Below, piece after piece: positions 45,635 through 54,900 of a DNA stretch of 64,000 bases. The notes below the pieces were generated by a model. The model was not told the DNA's origin. It made no database searches and saw only the letters and a program-made list of their open reading frames with translations. Both the position numbers and the translations under genes were made by a program. How positions within the stretch are numbered: position 1 is the stretch's first letter; every line of letters begins with the position of its first letter. Location of the stretch: contig JAXLUN010000002.1 in NCBI GenBank assembly GCA_046329535.1, positions 62,001 to 126,000 of the forward strand. Direction: 5' to 3'. The DNA comes from Bog-950 sp046329535. GTDB taxonomy: Bacteria > Bacteroidota > Bacteroidia > Chitinophagales > LD1.

Positions 45635-47104
45635 TTAATCTTTCTTCAATTTCAGCACTACTGTTTCGTGAGGCTCGATGGTGAAGGTCATTTGTTCTTT
45701 CAGAACGCCTAAATCTTTTTGTTGCCACACATTGCGAGTATTCCAATTGCCGCTTAACTCAGCCTCCGCTTTTAATTTGAAGGTTGTTTCCGATTTTTTA
45801 GCGTTAAATAATGCAACTGCCATGGAGCCATTTTGAAGGTGCTTTAAATAAACATACACACCATTGGTTGTTTGAATCAACTGAGCCTGCTCTCCTTTTT
45901 CATCCTGATTCAATGCTAGCACTTCGGCATTCAACAAAATATTTCTGGTCGGCTCATTCATGCTTCGCAAATCGCAGCTTGAAAGCAGTGGCGCGTTAAG
46001 CATGCACCATAAACTCATGTGCGTTTGATATTCGAGGTCGGACATTCCTTTGTACTTGCCTCCTCCTCCGGTTGCCTTACCATTTCCGTAATTACCTACT
46101 ATCATCATATCCGGGTCGTTCCAATGACCGGGAGCAGCATACTTATTCAACTTGGTTTGCTTTTTAAGAATACCGGTGAAACTTCCATACCAAAAAGGGC
46201 CACCCTTCCAAGTGTCAATAATATCGGGCGTGGTACGCCAGTAATTGCCGCCTACACTTGCTCCCCATTCCCAAGGTTTAAACAAACCCCAGTTACATAA
46301 ACTGTAAACAATAGAACGACCACTGCTCTTCAGTGCATCGCCCATTTTCCTGTATCTGTTTAAGGCTTCCTTTTTCTTGAGCGGAACAAAACAGAAATCA
46401 TATTTCAATAAATCTATTCCCCATTCGGCATACACTTTGGCATCTATCTCTTCGTGCTGAAAACCGCCAAAACATTTGCCGCAGGTTTTTTCGCCAGCAT
46501 CTGAATAAATACCCAACTTCAATCCTTTGGAATGCACATAGTCTGAGAGCCACTTAATACCATGCGGAAATTTTTGCGAGTCGGCTACGGGTTTGCCATC
46601 GGCATCTCGGGATGGCGCATGCCAGTAATCATCCATGTTAATGTACTGATAGCCGAGGTCGCGCATACCGGTGCTGACCATGGCATCGGCAATTTCAATC
46701 ACCAGTTTCTCGTCCAGCGTGTTGGTGAATACATTCCAGCTGTTCCAGCCCATGGGCGGGGTAAGACAGAGGTTATCTCCTATTTCAATTTTTAAATCTT
46801 CTTCCGCTTTACCCTTAGCATTGGTGGCTGAAATTCTCACTACGTAAGAGCCCCTCTCTTTAACCACTCCGCGTATAATTCCGCTGGTGGTTTCTATACT
46901 TAAACCGGTAGGAAGATTTTGAGCTGTGAAAGTAATAGGCCTTTCACCTGTGGCGGGAACGGTGAATAGAAAGTCGGTGCCCGGGTAGTTGCCGGTAATC
47001 TGGGCTCCGTGAAAAACGGGCGGACCCTCGTAAAGCGGTTGATTATTTTGGGCAAACAACTGTGCGCACAGAAGCAACAAAAATGAACTGAGTGTTCTTT
47101 TCAT
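45635..47104 (-). CDS. GH27 alpha-galactosidase with N-terminal Ig-like domain
   Basis: Releases alpha-galactose from oligosaccharides; 489 residues, with signal peptide at 1-19 (ending LFAQ). Residues 30-108 form a putative-Ig (He_PIG-like) domain (LPTGLSIETTSGIIRG). The GH27 barrel begins TPPMGWNSWNVF (117-126). Nucleophile Asp236 is in LLKYDFCF and the acid/base Asp294 in WRTTPDI; GHWNDPDM (327-333) is conserved. The C-terminal beta domain ends LKEQMTFTIEPHETVVLKL. It lies 61 bases after the phosphatase start, probably the same transcript. Confidence 0.93.
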   Translation of the reverse strand: MKRTLSSFLLLLCAQLFAQNNQPLYEGPPVFHGAQITGNYPGTDFLFTVPATGERPITFTAQNLPTGLSIETTSGIIRGVVKERGSYVVRISATNAKGKAEEDLKIEIGDNLCLTPPMGWNSWNVFTNTLDEKLVIEIADAMVSTGMRDLGYQYINMDDYWHAPSRDADGKPVADSQKFPHGIKWLSDYVHSKGLKLGIYSDAGEKTCGKCFGGFQHEEIDAKVYAEWGIDLLKYDFCFVPLKKKEALNRYRKMGDALKSSGRSIVYSLCNWGLFKPWEWGASVGGNYWRTTPDIIDTWKGGPFWYGSFTGILKKQTKLNKYAAPGHWNDPDMMIVGNYGNGKATGGGGKYKGMSDLEYQTHMSLWCMLNAPLLSSCDLRSMNEPTRNILLNAEVLALNQDEKGEQAQLIQTTNGVYVYLKHLQNGSMAVALFNAKKSETTFKLKAEAELSGNWNTRNVWQQKDLGVLKEQMTFTIEPHETVVLKLKKD

Positions 47105-47251
47105 GGAATTACCTTATTAGTTATGCAAAAAACGAAAGTTTTATCACAGTGCAAACGCTTCAACTGTCGAAATGGATGGTTTAGAAAAATAAAAATCAGC
47201 ATGCATACCTCAATTTCCATTTCTTCGCGTTTATAAGCCTATCTGTTTTGC

Positions 47252-49591
47252 ATGAAAAAAATACTGTGTTACACGCTTTTACTGGCTGCCTCTATGCAGG
47301 TATCAGCTCAAAATAAATATACCATTAGTGGAACCATTAAAGACTCGAAAACAGGCGAAGAGCTGATAGGGGCTACTGTTTTTTTAAAAGATACAGCCGG
47401 CATTGGAGCCGTAACCAATGCCTATGGTTTTTACTCGCTTACCATACCGGCCACCAAAAAAGAATTGGCTGTGCGCTACATGGGTTACAATGAGTATTCC
47501 GTAATACTCGATTCAGCAAAGAACCAAAGCGTAAACGTATCGTTGCAGCCGGCCGGCCAGCAATTAAAAGAAGTAGAGATTAAAGCCGCCAAGGCCGATG
47601 AAAACATTACCACTGCCGAGGTAAGCTCGGTAAAGCTGGATATTAAGCAGCTGGAAAAAATTCCGGTGCTGTTTGGCGAAAAAGACATTTTAAAAACCAT
47701 ACAGTTATTGCCCGGGGTGCAGTCGGCAGCCGAAGGCAACAGTGGCTTTTATGTACGCGGCAGCAGCAGCGACCAAAATCTGGTATTGCTCGATGAAGCT
47801 ACGGTTTACAACGCCTCGCACTTGCTGGGTTTCTTTTCGGTGTTTAATAACGATGCTATTAAAGATGCTACACTTTATAAAGGAAATATGCCTGCCGAGT
47901 ATGGTGGCCGTGCCGCAAGTGTATTAGACATAAAAATGAAAGAAGGCAACAATCAGGAGTATGTAATTGGCGGTGGAATAGGACTTATTTCCTCGCGCTT
48001 GAATATTGAAGGGCCTATTGTAAAAGACAAAGGCTCGTTTATTGTTACCGCGCGAAGAACCTATGCCGATTTGTTTTTAAAGCTGTCGAAAAAAGAAGAG
48101 CTGCGTAAGAGCATTCTCTACTTTTACGACCTTAACGCTAAAGCTAATTACCGTGTGGGCAAGCGCGACCGCATTTTTCTTTCGGGTTACTTCGGCCAAG
48201 ATAAATTCGGGTTTCAAAACCGCTTTAGCATTGTATATGGCAACGCTACTGCCACCGCCCGCTGGAACCACATTTTTAGCGACAAGCTGTTTTCAAACGC
48301 CTCGTTTATTTACAACGAGTTTAACTACACCATTGGTATTAATATAGCCAGCATTGATGTAAAATCGCAAATACGCGACTTTACCCTTAAAGAAGATTTA
48401 GACTTTTACCTCAACTCAAAAAACAAATTCAAGTTTGGTTTTGTGAGCACCTTTCACACCATTGTGCCGGGGCAGGTTATTTCGAAAGATACCTCGCGCA
48501 TTGGCAACATTTTGTTGACCAAAAGTTATGGCTGGGAAAATGCCGTGTATGCCCAACACGAGGTGTCGCTTTGGAACAAAGTGAACATTAACTACGGCTT
48601 GCGCCTGTCTATATTTTCGCAAACAGGGCCCGGCAAATACTTTAAATACCCCAACGCAGAGGAGATTGACACCTTTAACCTTAAGTTGGGGCAGTTTGGC
48701 AAAACCTACGTAAACCCCGAGCCGCGCGTATCTATAAGCTACAACTTTTACCCCAACATGAGCTTTAAAACGGCTTACTCGCGCAATGTGCAAAATGTGC
48801 ATCAGTTATCGAACACCACCACTTCTTTCCCTACCGACCGCTGGGTGCTTACCACCAATAACATTAAGCCCCAAATTGTTGACCAGGTAAGCGCTGGCTA
48901 CTTTGTAAACTTCTACAAAAACATGTTTGAGCTATCGGTAGAAGGTTACTTTAAATGGATGCAAAACCAAATTGACTACAAAAACGGAGCGCAGCTAAGA
49001 GCCAACGAAACGGTAGAAAATCAACTGCTGTTTGGCGTGGGCCGCAGCTACGGGGCCGAGTTTTTCTTTAAAAAGAAAACCGGCAAGTTTACCGGCTGGC
49101 TTAGCTATACCTACTCGAAAAGCGAACGCAAGTTTGGCGAGATTAACAGCAACACGTGGTTTCCTTCGCGCTACGACCGCACCCACTACCTCAGCGTGGT
49201 GCTTATGTACGATATTACTCCGCGCATCAATGTATCGGCCACTTGGGTGTATTATACCGGCATTGCCGTTACCTACCCTATTGGCAAGTACGTGTTGAAT
49301 GGCGAAATAGTGCCGCTGTATGGCAACCGCAACCAGGACCGTTTTCCGGCCTACCACCGCCTGGATATAGGCGCCACCTTTGTTTTAAAGAAACGCAAAA
49401 CCTGGGAGCACGACCTGAACATAAGCGTATACAACACCTACGCCTACAAAAACACCTACAGCATTGGCTTTAATGTTGACTATACCAACGGCACCACCTA
49501 TGCCGAAAAGACCTATCTGTTTCGGGTAGTGCCTTCTATTACTTACAATTTCCGCTTTAGTGTGCCACCGGCCAAAAAGAAAAACCAGTAA
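47252..49591 (+). CDS. TonB-dependent receptor with carboxypeptidase-regulatory-like domain
   Basis: Outer-membrane active transporter of 779 residues. Signal peptide at 1-19 (ending VSAQ); residues 22-110 form a CarboxypepD_reg-like domain (ISGTIKDSKTGEELIGATVF); the plug region follows (GVQSAAEGNSGFYVRGSSSDQNLVLLDEA, DATLYKGNMPAEYGGRAASV); residues from about 230 form the beta-barrel, ending with aromatic-rich VVPSITYNFRFSV. It is followed by a DUF4249 lipoprotein, a known partner. Codons here strongly prefer C or G at the third position, unlike neighbours. Confidence 0.94.
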   Translation: MKKILCYTLLLAASMQVSAQNKYTISGTIKDSKTGEELIGATVFLKDTAGIGAVTNAYGFYSLTIPATKKELAVRYMGYNEYSVILDSAKNQSVNVSLQPAGQQLKEVEIKAAKADENITTAEVSSVKLDIKQLEKIPVLFGEKDILKTIQLLPGVQSAAEGNSGFYVRGSSSDQNLVLLDEATVYNASHLLGFFSVFNNDAIKDATLYKGNMPAEYGGRAASVLDIKMKEGNNQEYVIGGGIGLISSRLNIEGPIVKDKGSFIVTARRTYADLFLKLSKKEELRKSILYFYDLNAKANYRVGKRDRIFLSGYFGQDKFGFQNRFSIVYGNATATARWNHIFSDKLFSNASFIYNEFNYTIGINIASIDVKSQIRDFTLKEDLDFYLNSKNKFKFGFVSTFHTIVPGQVISKDTSRIGNILLTKSYGWENAVYAQHEVSLWNKVNINYGLRLSIFSQTGPGKYFKYPNAEEIDTFNLKLGQFGKTYVNPEPRVSISYNFYPNMSFKTAYSRNVQNVHQLSNTTTSFPTDRWVLTTNNIKPQIVDQVSAGYFVNFYKNMFELSVEGYFKWMQNQIDYKNGAQLRANETVENQLLFGVGRSYGAEFFFKKKTGKFTGWLSYTYSKSERKFGEINSNTWFPSRYDRTHYLSVVLMYDITPRINVSATWVYYTGIAVTYPIGKYVLNGEIVPLYGNRNQDRFPAYHRLDIGATFVLKKRKTWEHDLNISVYNTYAYKNTYSIGFNVDYTNGTTYAEKTYLFRVVPSITYNFRFSVPPAKKKNQ

Positions 49592-49592
49592 C

Positions 49593-50375
49593 ATGAAAAA
49601 CACATTTAAAATAGCCGCATTGGCTTTGTTTGCCGCTTTCATACACACTTCGTGTACCGAAAAAATTGATTTAAAACTTAACAACGCTGAGCCGCGCATT
49701 GTTATTGAAGGCTGGATAAGCGATAAACCCGGGCCCTACTTTGTGGGCGTTACCAAATCGCGCTTGTATACCGACAACAACCAGTTTGAAGGCGTGCCCA
49801 ATGCGGTAGTAGTAATTAGCGATGATGCAGGCAATGCCGATACCCTTAGCCCAACTGCTTTAACCGGCATTTACCAAACCGGCTTTATACAAGGCACCGT
49901 AGGCCGCAACTACCGCCTGGATGTAACAGCCGAGGGCACTACCTACACCTCTATTTGCAAAATGAAAAACCCCGTTGATATTGACTCGATAGTGCTTACC
50001 ACCCGCACCGGCTTTAATGGCGAAACCCAACTGCGCCCCGAAATGTATATACGCGACCCGGCCGGGGTGCGCAATTTTTACCGCGTGTTTAATGTAGGTA
50101 CCGGTGAATACGGTGTACACAGCGACCTGCTGTGGGACGGAAAAATTCGCAATTTTAGAATACCGCACAACGAGCTGAGCAGTGGCGATACCGTGGTGGC
50201 CGAACTATGGAGTATTGACGAGCACGTTTACAACTACTTTAACCAGTTTAACCAAAACCAAAACAACTTCGGTTCATCGGCTGCCCCTGCCAACCCTGAT
50301 GCGGTGTTTACGCCTGCTGCCTTGGGTTACTTTACGGCTCACTCGGTTAAAAGCAGCACCTTCATTATTCCCTAG
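49593..50375 (+). CDS. DUF4249 lipoprotein
   Basis: A 260-residue lipoprotein starting at the ATG at 49593; the lipobox is FIHTSC (Cys20). The pattern EPRIVIEGWISDKPGPYFVGVTKS, VVVISDDAGN and GTTYTSICKMKNPVDIDSI matches DUF4249 proteins, which usually sit beside TonB-dependent receptors and probably capture a ligand. It begins one base after the receptor's stop. Same codon preference as the receptor. Ligand unknown. Confidence 0.9.
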   Translation: MKNTFKIAALALFAAFIHTSCTEKIDLKLNNAEPRIVIEGWISDKPGPYFVGVTKSRLYTDNNQFEGVPNAVVVISDDAGNADTLSPTALTGIYQTGFIQGTVGRNYRLDVTAEGTTYTSICKMKNPVDIDSIVLTTRTGFNGETQLRPEMYIRDPAGVRNFYRVFNVGTGEYGVHSDLLWDGKIRNFRIPHNELSSGDTVVAELWSIDEHVYNYFNQFNQNQNNFGSSAAPANPDAVFTPAALGYFTAHSVKSSTFIIP

Positions 50376-50377
50376 GG

Positions 50378-50779
50378 TTAAAAAAGGTTTTTCTGAATTA
50401 CCGTAATGGGCCCCGGGCACTCGTGCCTATGGCAGGCCACACACGCGTTTACCATGGTATTATACCCTGCCTTGCGCTCGGCCATATCGTTGGCCTGATA
50501 GTAGTTGCCCAACTCCTCAAAAAAATCGGCTACATACTGGGTATGCTCCTTAGCCAGTTTTTTGCCGGGAGTTACTTTTGCCTTGCTTATTTTTCGAATA
50601 TCGTATGGGAATTGCCTGGCGGGTTGATTGCTTTCAATACCTGTTTTCTCCTGCTGTATAAACACAAGCATCTGTTTCATAATTTTGGATAGCTCGCTCG
50701 GCTTATCCCATGTAACTGAAGAACTAACCATCCACGTTACAGCGAGCCCAAACAAGGAAAAAACCATTTTACATTTCAT
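50378..50779 (-). CDS. cytochrome c'-like exported protein
   Basis: A 133-residue exported protein. Signal-like N-terminus at 1-22. The heme-c motif CVACH (Cys113, Cys116, His117) lies near the C-terminus, following helices (LSKIMKQMLVFIQQEKTG, HTQYVADFFEELGNYYQAND), the layout of the cytochrome c' four-helix bundle. A third Cys at 121 (HRHEC) is unusual. It is convergent with DUF4249, with two bases between stops. Confidence 0.8.
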   Translation of the reverse strand: MKCKMVFSLFGLAVTWMVSSSVTWDKPSELSKIMKQMLVFIQQEKTGIESNQPARQFPYDIRKISKAKVTPGKKLAKEHTQYVADFFEELGNYYQANDMAERKAGYNTMVNACVACHRHECPGPITVIQKNLF

Positions 50780-50793
50780 ACAGCAATAATAAG

Positions 50794-50826
50794 ACGAAAG
50801 CCCTCTTTATTTTCGAGGGCTTTCGT
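50794..50826. terminator. hairpin terminator, probably for the 208-residue protein gene
   Basis: Arms ACGAAAGCCCTC (50794-50805) and GAGGGCTTTCGT (50815-50826), loop of nine bases. The T-run on the plus strand is TTTTTT and on the minus strand only CTTATTATT. Position downstream of the minus-strand gene favours the minus direction. Confidence 0.65.
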
Positions 50827-50846
50827 TTTTTAATATTGTTCTACCA

Positions 50847-51473
50847 TTAATACTTTTTGCTCATAACTTCTTTCTTCCACTTGCCAAACTCTCCATTCGA
50901 CATATTCTCAAACATAGTTTGAAAACAACGCACCCAATAATTTGTCAATCCACCACCACCCGGCTTACCGGTCATTTTCCGGGCTAATAGTACTTTTCGA
51001 CTGGCAATATCGAAAAACACTACGTGGGCAACTCCTTCTTCTTTTTTCTTGTTGAAACTTTCTACAATAAATACCACTCCAATGCCTTCTTTCTTTAATC
51101 CGTCTTTGTAATTACTGATTACACTTTCGATGTCCTGTTGGGTAATGGCATAATCCCCTTTGGCTGTCATCTCGGCTACATTCACCTCAGCATTTCTTTT
51201 TTCCACTACATACGGATCGCCATAAACGGTTAGTTTCTCAAAACTGCTCTCTTTATTAAAGCGTCCGTTATCCGTCATTACGGCATTGTTCCATTCTTTA
51301 AAATATCGTTTCTTAATCTCGTCAGGTTTAGCATCTGGTAAAGCAAATTTTGCTTTTGTAAAATCAAGCCCATAGAAAACTATTTTTTCTGCATCAAAAA
51401 TTGCTTTAGCATCCTGAGCGGTTGCGGTAAAAAATCCGGAAATAACTAAAAGTAATAGTATGTATCTATTCAT
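50847..51473 (-). CDS. secreted protein of unknown function
   Basis: A 208-residue exported protein. Signal peptide at residues 1-19 (ending TATAQ). Mixed alpha/beta sequence with KIVFYGLDFTKAKF, SVISNYKDGLKKEGIGVVFI, and a C-terminal KPGGGGLTNYWVRCFQTMFE. Resembles an uncharacterised Bacteroidota protein type; no known domain is recognised. No T9SS domain. Confidence 0.75.
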   Translation of the reverse strand: MNRYILLLLVISGFFTATAQDAKAIFDAEKIVFYGLDFTKAKFALPDAKPDEIKKRYFKEWNNAVMTDNGRFNKESSFEKLTVYGDPYVVEKRNAEVNVAEMTAKGDYAITQQDIESVISNYKDGLKKEGIGVVFIVESFNKKKEEGVAHVVFFDIASRKVLLARKMTGKPGGGGLTNYWVRCFQTMFENMSNGEFGKWKKEVMSKKY

Positions 51474-51516
51474 TTTTTCTCTGTTTGTTGTTGAAATAAA
51501 AATAGAAAAATGTGTT

Positions 51517-52791
51517 TTATCTAAAAATGATCATAGCCGGTTTTCGACTTTCAACCGGTCGCATGCCTTGCAAATGTTGAGCAGAAACAAAATGGATAGA
51601 GGGTGTAACTCGCAATTTAGACTGCAGAGATGCCTTTATTTTACTTTCCGCTACATCCAAACTACCGGAAAGTGCTATGTGTATACAAATCTCATCGGTA
51701 TTTAAATCGTTTTTAGTTACTTCTACCACATAATCTTTTACCTCAGGCACGGCACTAAGTGCATCATAAATAGAAGGAGGAAAAATAGTGGTTCCCTTGT
51801 ATTTTATCATCTGGTTTTTGCGACCTACCACTGGAGATAAGCGAATAGTGTTCCGGCCACAGGCACAAGGTTCCTCATAATAACAGCAGATATCGCCCGT
51901 ACGATAGCGCAGCAAAGGCATTCCTTCAACACCTAAAGAAGTAACTGTAACCTCACCAAACTCTCCGGCTTTAAGTTGCCGCCCTTCATCATCCAGAATC
52001 TCAATAATCAGTAACTCGGGATTATGATGTCCACCCTTTCCATGTTCGCACTCAGTAAAAGCGGTTTGCATTTCGGTAGAGGCATAGGTCGAGAAAAGTT
52101 TGATGTTCCACTTTTCGTGAATCCTGTTAGCCAGTGTATTAGGTGTAAGATTAGCATGGCGTATCGGTTCGCCAATGCATATTGCCTTTTCAATTCCTGA
52201 CTGATTAATATCTATTCCATTAGTTTCGGCATATTCTATCAACTTCAAAATGAATGAAGGTACTGCCACGATGGAATTGGGCTTAAACCGAAGAATGTTT
52301 TCCCACTGCATTTGCGGTGAAATAGGGCCTACCCGTACTGCACCCGCTCCTAATTTTCTTATACCCATGTAATATGCCATGCCTGCCATAAACTGCCTAT
52401 CAAGTGTAAGCATCAGTTGATAAATATCTGTTGCTTTACCCATAGCACAGATGAAAGACTGCTCTTCGTTATAAGCTAATCGCTTTAAGTCATTTTCAGT
52501 TAAAGCAATAACTACAGGAGAGCCTGTAGTACCTGATGTGGTGGAATAATCAATAATTTTACTCGTAGGAACACATAGAAAATCAAAATTATGATTACTA
52601 AAATCTTCTTTGGAAGTGGTAGGAAGATAACATAACTCACTCAATGTTCTGATTTTCTCAACCGGACCATTTGTCAGTATTTTTTGGTAATAGGGAGAAT
52701 ATTGAAGTAGATAATCTAATGTTTCTACTAATCGTTTCTCTTGATATAACCGAATCTCAAGTATTGTTTTTTTTTCGATAGATGTATTCAT
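51517..52791 (-). CDS. PaaK-like adenylate-forming ligase
   Basis: A 424-residue acyl-CoA ligase-type enzyme (phenylacetate-CoA ligase family). The ATG at 52791 is preferred; upstream the frame opens only at a TTG. Adenylation motifs: YSTTSGTTGSPVVI (P-loop), YASTEMQTAF, and LRYRTGDIC; the C-terminal lid begins RKNQMIKYKGTTIFPPSIYDAL. It follows acpS by 31 bases and belongs to a four-gene set with a C45 acyltransferase and CrtI-like protein. It probably activates an aromatic or fatty carboxylate. Not the same locus as paaN at 15 kb. Confidence 0.88.
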   Translation of the reverse strand: MNTSIEKKTILEIRLYQEKRLVETLDYLLQYSPYYQKILTNGPVEKIRTLSELCYLPTTSKEDFSNHNFDFLCVPTSKIIDYSTTSGTTGSPVVIALTENDLKRLAYNEEQSFICAMGKATDIYQLMLTLDRQFMAGMAYYMGIRKLGAGAVRVGPISPQMQWENILRFKPNSIVAVPSFILKLIEYAETNGIDINQSGIEKAICIGEPIRHANLTPNTLANRIHEKWNIKLFSTYASTEMQTAFTECEHGKGGHHNPELLIIEILDDEGRQLKAGEFGEVTVTSLGVEGMPLLRYRTGDICCYYEEPCACGRNTIRLSPVVGRKNQMIKYKGTTIFPPSIYDALSAVPEVKDYVVEVTKNDLNTDEICIHIALSGSLDVAESKIKASLQSKLRVTPSIHFVSAQHLQGMRPVESRKPAMIIFR

Positions 52792-52822
52792 ACTGACGGG
52801 CCTGACTATAACCAAACTGGAT

Positions 52823-53191
52823 TTACTTTTCAATAACTACAAATGCTATGGCATGCTCTTTAATATGTGAAAGCGACACATGGATATGAACTCCTCCCTT
52901 TTCTGCAAATGCACGGAGAGTTTCACCGTGTAGATAAACTATTGGTTTACCCAATTCATCATTCAAAATTTCTACTTCTGTAATTTCCATTTTATTTCTC
53001 CAACCGGTTCCCAGGGCTTTAAAAAAAGCTTCCTTAGCTGCTGCGCGAGCAGCAAAACTTTGATACGATTTATCCTTTTCACAATAATCAATTTCATTGG
53101 CGGTAAAAGCCTTCAACTTCAAAGCTTCTTTTTGCAACGCTTTTCTGATTCTATCCACCTCAACAATATCAGTTCCTATTCCGATTATCAT
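52823..53191 (-). CDS. acpS: holo-ACP synthase
   Basis: Transfers phosphopantetheine from CoA to the acyl carrier protein Ser. A 122-residue protein with the signatures GIGTDIVEVDRI near the N-terminus, FAARAAAKEAFFKALGTGW and VSLSHIKEHAIAFV. Normal length. It acts on AcpP (Ser37). It is placed between the C45 acyltransferase (26 bases upstream) and the ligase, so the pathway may involve a carrier protein, though acpS is a housekeeping gene. Confidence 0.95.
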   Translation of the reverse strand: MIIGIGTDIVEVDRIRKALQKEALKLKAFTANEIDYCEKDKSYQSFAARAAAKEAFFKALGTGWRNKMEITEVEILNDELGKPIVYLHGETLRAFAEKGGVHIHVSLSHIKEHAIAFVVIEK

Positions 53192-53217
53192 ACTACTTTT
53201 AATTCAATAGCTGTGCA

Positions 53218-54900
53218 CTATCTGGATTTCAATTCTTCTACTTCCTTTTTCATCTTGTCAGTTTCATGGGTATCGTTCACCTCTTTAGCCATGGCCAGTT
53301 CAAAATATTGAATAGCCCGGCTGTTATCTTTTTTCGATTTGTAATACTCCGCAAGGGTTTGATAGGTCTCCCAAAATTCAGAGTTAAAACGGATGAATTC
53401 AGCTGCTATATTTTTCTCATTAGTAAGTATCTGATTCTGATGAGTGGCCTGTTTAATCTGTTGTTTCAGTTCACGCCATTTCAGGAAGTTGCGCCAGTTA
53501 TCTGAGAGCAAAAAAGAATCAGCGGGTATTGTAAGTGATTCTTCATTCATCGGAACATTTTGCTTTAGTCCCGGAGCTTTACTAAACACTTTACTCAAAT
53601 CGTAACAAATGAACTCGCCCAATTGATACGGATTAGCGCTAACCCAAAAGCGCAATTTTTCCGGCTGAAAGATAATGGCATGGTGACTGATGAGCTGGTT
53701 AAGCGCCTTCTCATTTCCAATGCCAATATTTTTATCATGTTGCCCCTTCTGGTCGCGAAGAATAGCAGCTACATTGTTGTAATTTAGTTTCGGATTTTTA
53801 TCCATTAACTCCTGTAACCTGTCAAAACGATACATGGATGCACTGGTAGCAATATTCTCCCGGTTGTTCGGGTCATTTTTAAAGGTATCGCTTTGATAAT
53901 GATTCGCGCACAGTATAAAATCCGAATCAGTTTCAAACAGTACAGTTTTGGTAACTGACTTTTCTATCAACGATGTTTCATGGTCAGGGGCGGAACCTAT
54001 CATGAGTGTTTCACAAACAAATGTTTTTCGCTTCTTAGCGATAGCAAATGCTTCGTTAATATTACTGGCATATTGCAGAATTTCCCGTGCTAATATTGAA
54101 ATAGGAGTTGCCGAACCGGTGGGAATATCACTCTTCGCAGCATTAATAGTTACTGTAATTCCCTTTTCGTTCATCCCCGAAACGCACCCCATAAAACCAG
54201 CCCAGGTTATCATGGCAAATTTGTTGCCCTGTTTCGGGTTGCAGAAGTAAACAATCTTATCCTCCGAAAACTTATCGCCCAGATAGAAATCTAAATTCCG
54301 GCCAATAATCATAGATGAATCTGCCGACTTATCGCCCCAGGCAGCAAAAGAAGTGCAACCCACCAAAGCAAGGCTTTGGAGCGCATGCCCAATATCATGT
54401 GCTGCATGATAGTTCAGCATACGGTCATAAGGTGGGGAAATGAAATCGAACTCCGTAGGGGCAGAGAAAGATTCACCATAAATTTCCAGTTTGTTCTCAA
54501 GTGGGAAATTCTGCTCTAAATCGCGATTAAAAACCCGGGTAAACATGCCCAGAAAACTGAGGTAGGTATTATTCGGTACCAGATTATGAATCTGGTCAAC
54601 AAATGCTACTTCCTGAGAGTAGAGCAACTCCTTTTCCAATTTGCCTGTTATCACCCCTCTTTCGAATGGCTCACCCTCTATATACTCTTCCCAAAGGCCG
54701 CTTTTTGTTTTGCGAAGCCAGTTGTTATTAATACGATAAAAATTCTCGTCAATAGTTTCGCGCTTTAAATTCAAGCTGGATTGATCTTTTACCTCAGGAA
54801 TATGAGGAGCCATACCCCACTTGATGTAGGCATAACCTATTAGTAATACCAGCACAGCAGCAATCAAAAGTCCGGCAAGTATTTTAAACAGCTTACGCAT
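53218..54900 (-). CDS. C45 family autoproteolytic acyltransferase/hydrolase
   Basis: A 560-residue membrane-anchored enzyme. Residues 1-25 are a membrane segment (ILAGLLIAAVLVLLIGYAYI). The N-terminal-nucleophile domain shows VGCTSFAAWGDKSADSSMII, with Cys as probable new N-terminus after self-cleavage, and GRNLDF and WAGFMGCVSGMNEKG; the C-terminal 80 residues look like a TPR-like helical repeat (KKDNSRAIQYFELAMAKE). Related proteins (acyltransferase of the 6-aminopenicillanate type) accompany flexirubin or aryl polyene clusters in Bacteroidota. It overlaps the previous gene by eight bases. Substrate unknown. Confidence 0.85.
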   Translation of the reverse strand: MRKLFKILAGLLIAAVLVLLIGYAYIKWGMAPHIPEVKDQSSLNLKRETIDENFYRINNNWLRKTKSGLWEEYIEGEPFERGVITGKLEKELLYSQEVAFVDQIHNLVPNNTYLSFLGMFTRVFNRDLEQNFPLENKLEIYGESFSAPTEFDFISPPYDRMLNYHAAHDIGHALQSLALVGCTSFAAWGDKSADSSMIIGRNLDFYLGDKFSEDKIVYFCNPKQGNKFAMITWAGFMGCVSGMNEKGITVTINAAKSDIPTGSATPISILAREILQYASNINEAFAIAKKRKTFVCETLMIGSAPDHETSLIEKSVTKTVLFETDSDFILCANHYQSDTFKNDPNNRENIATSASMYRFDRLQELMDKNPKLNYNNVAAILRDQKGQHDKNIGIGNEKALNQLISHHAIIFQPEKLRFWVSANPYQLGEFICYDLSKVFSKAPGLKQNVPMNEESLTIPADSFLLSDNWRNFLKWRELKQQIKQATHQNQILTNEKNIAAEFIRFNSEFWETYQTLAEYYKSKKDNSRAIQYFELAMAKEVNDTHETDKMKKEVEELKSR

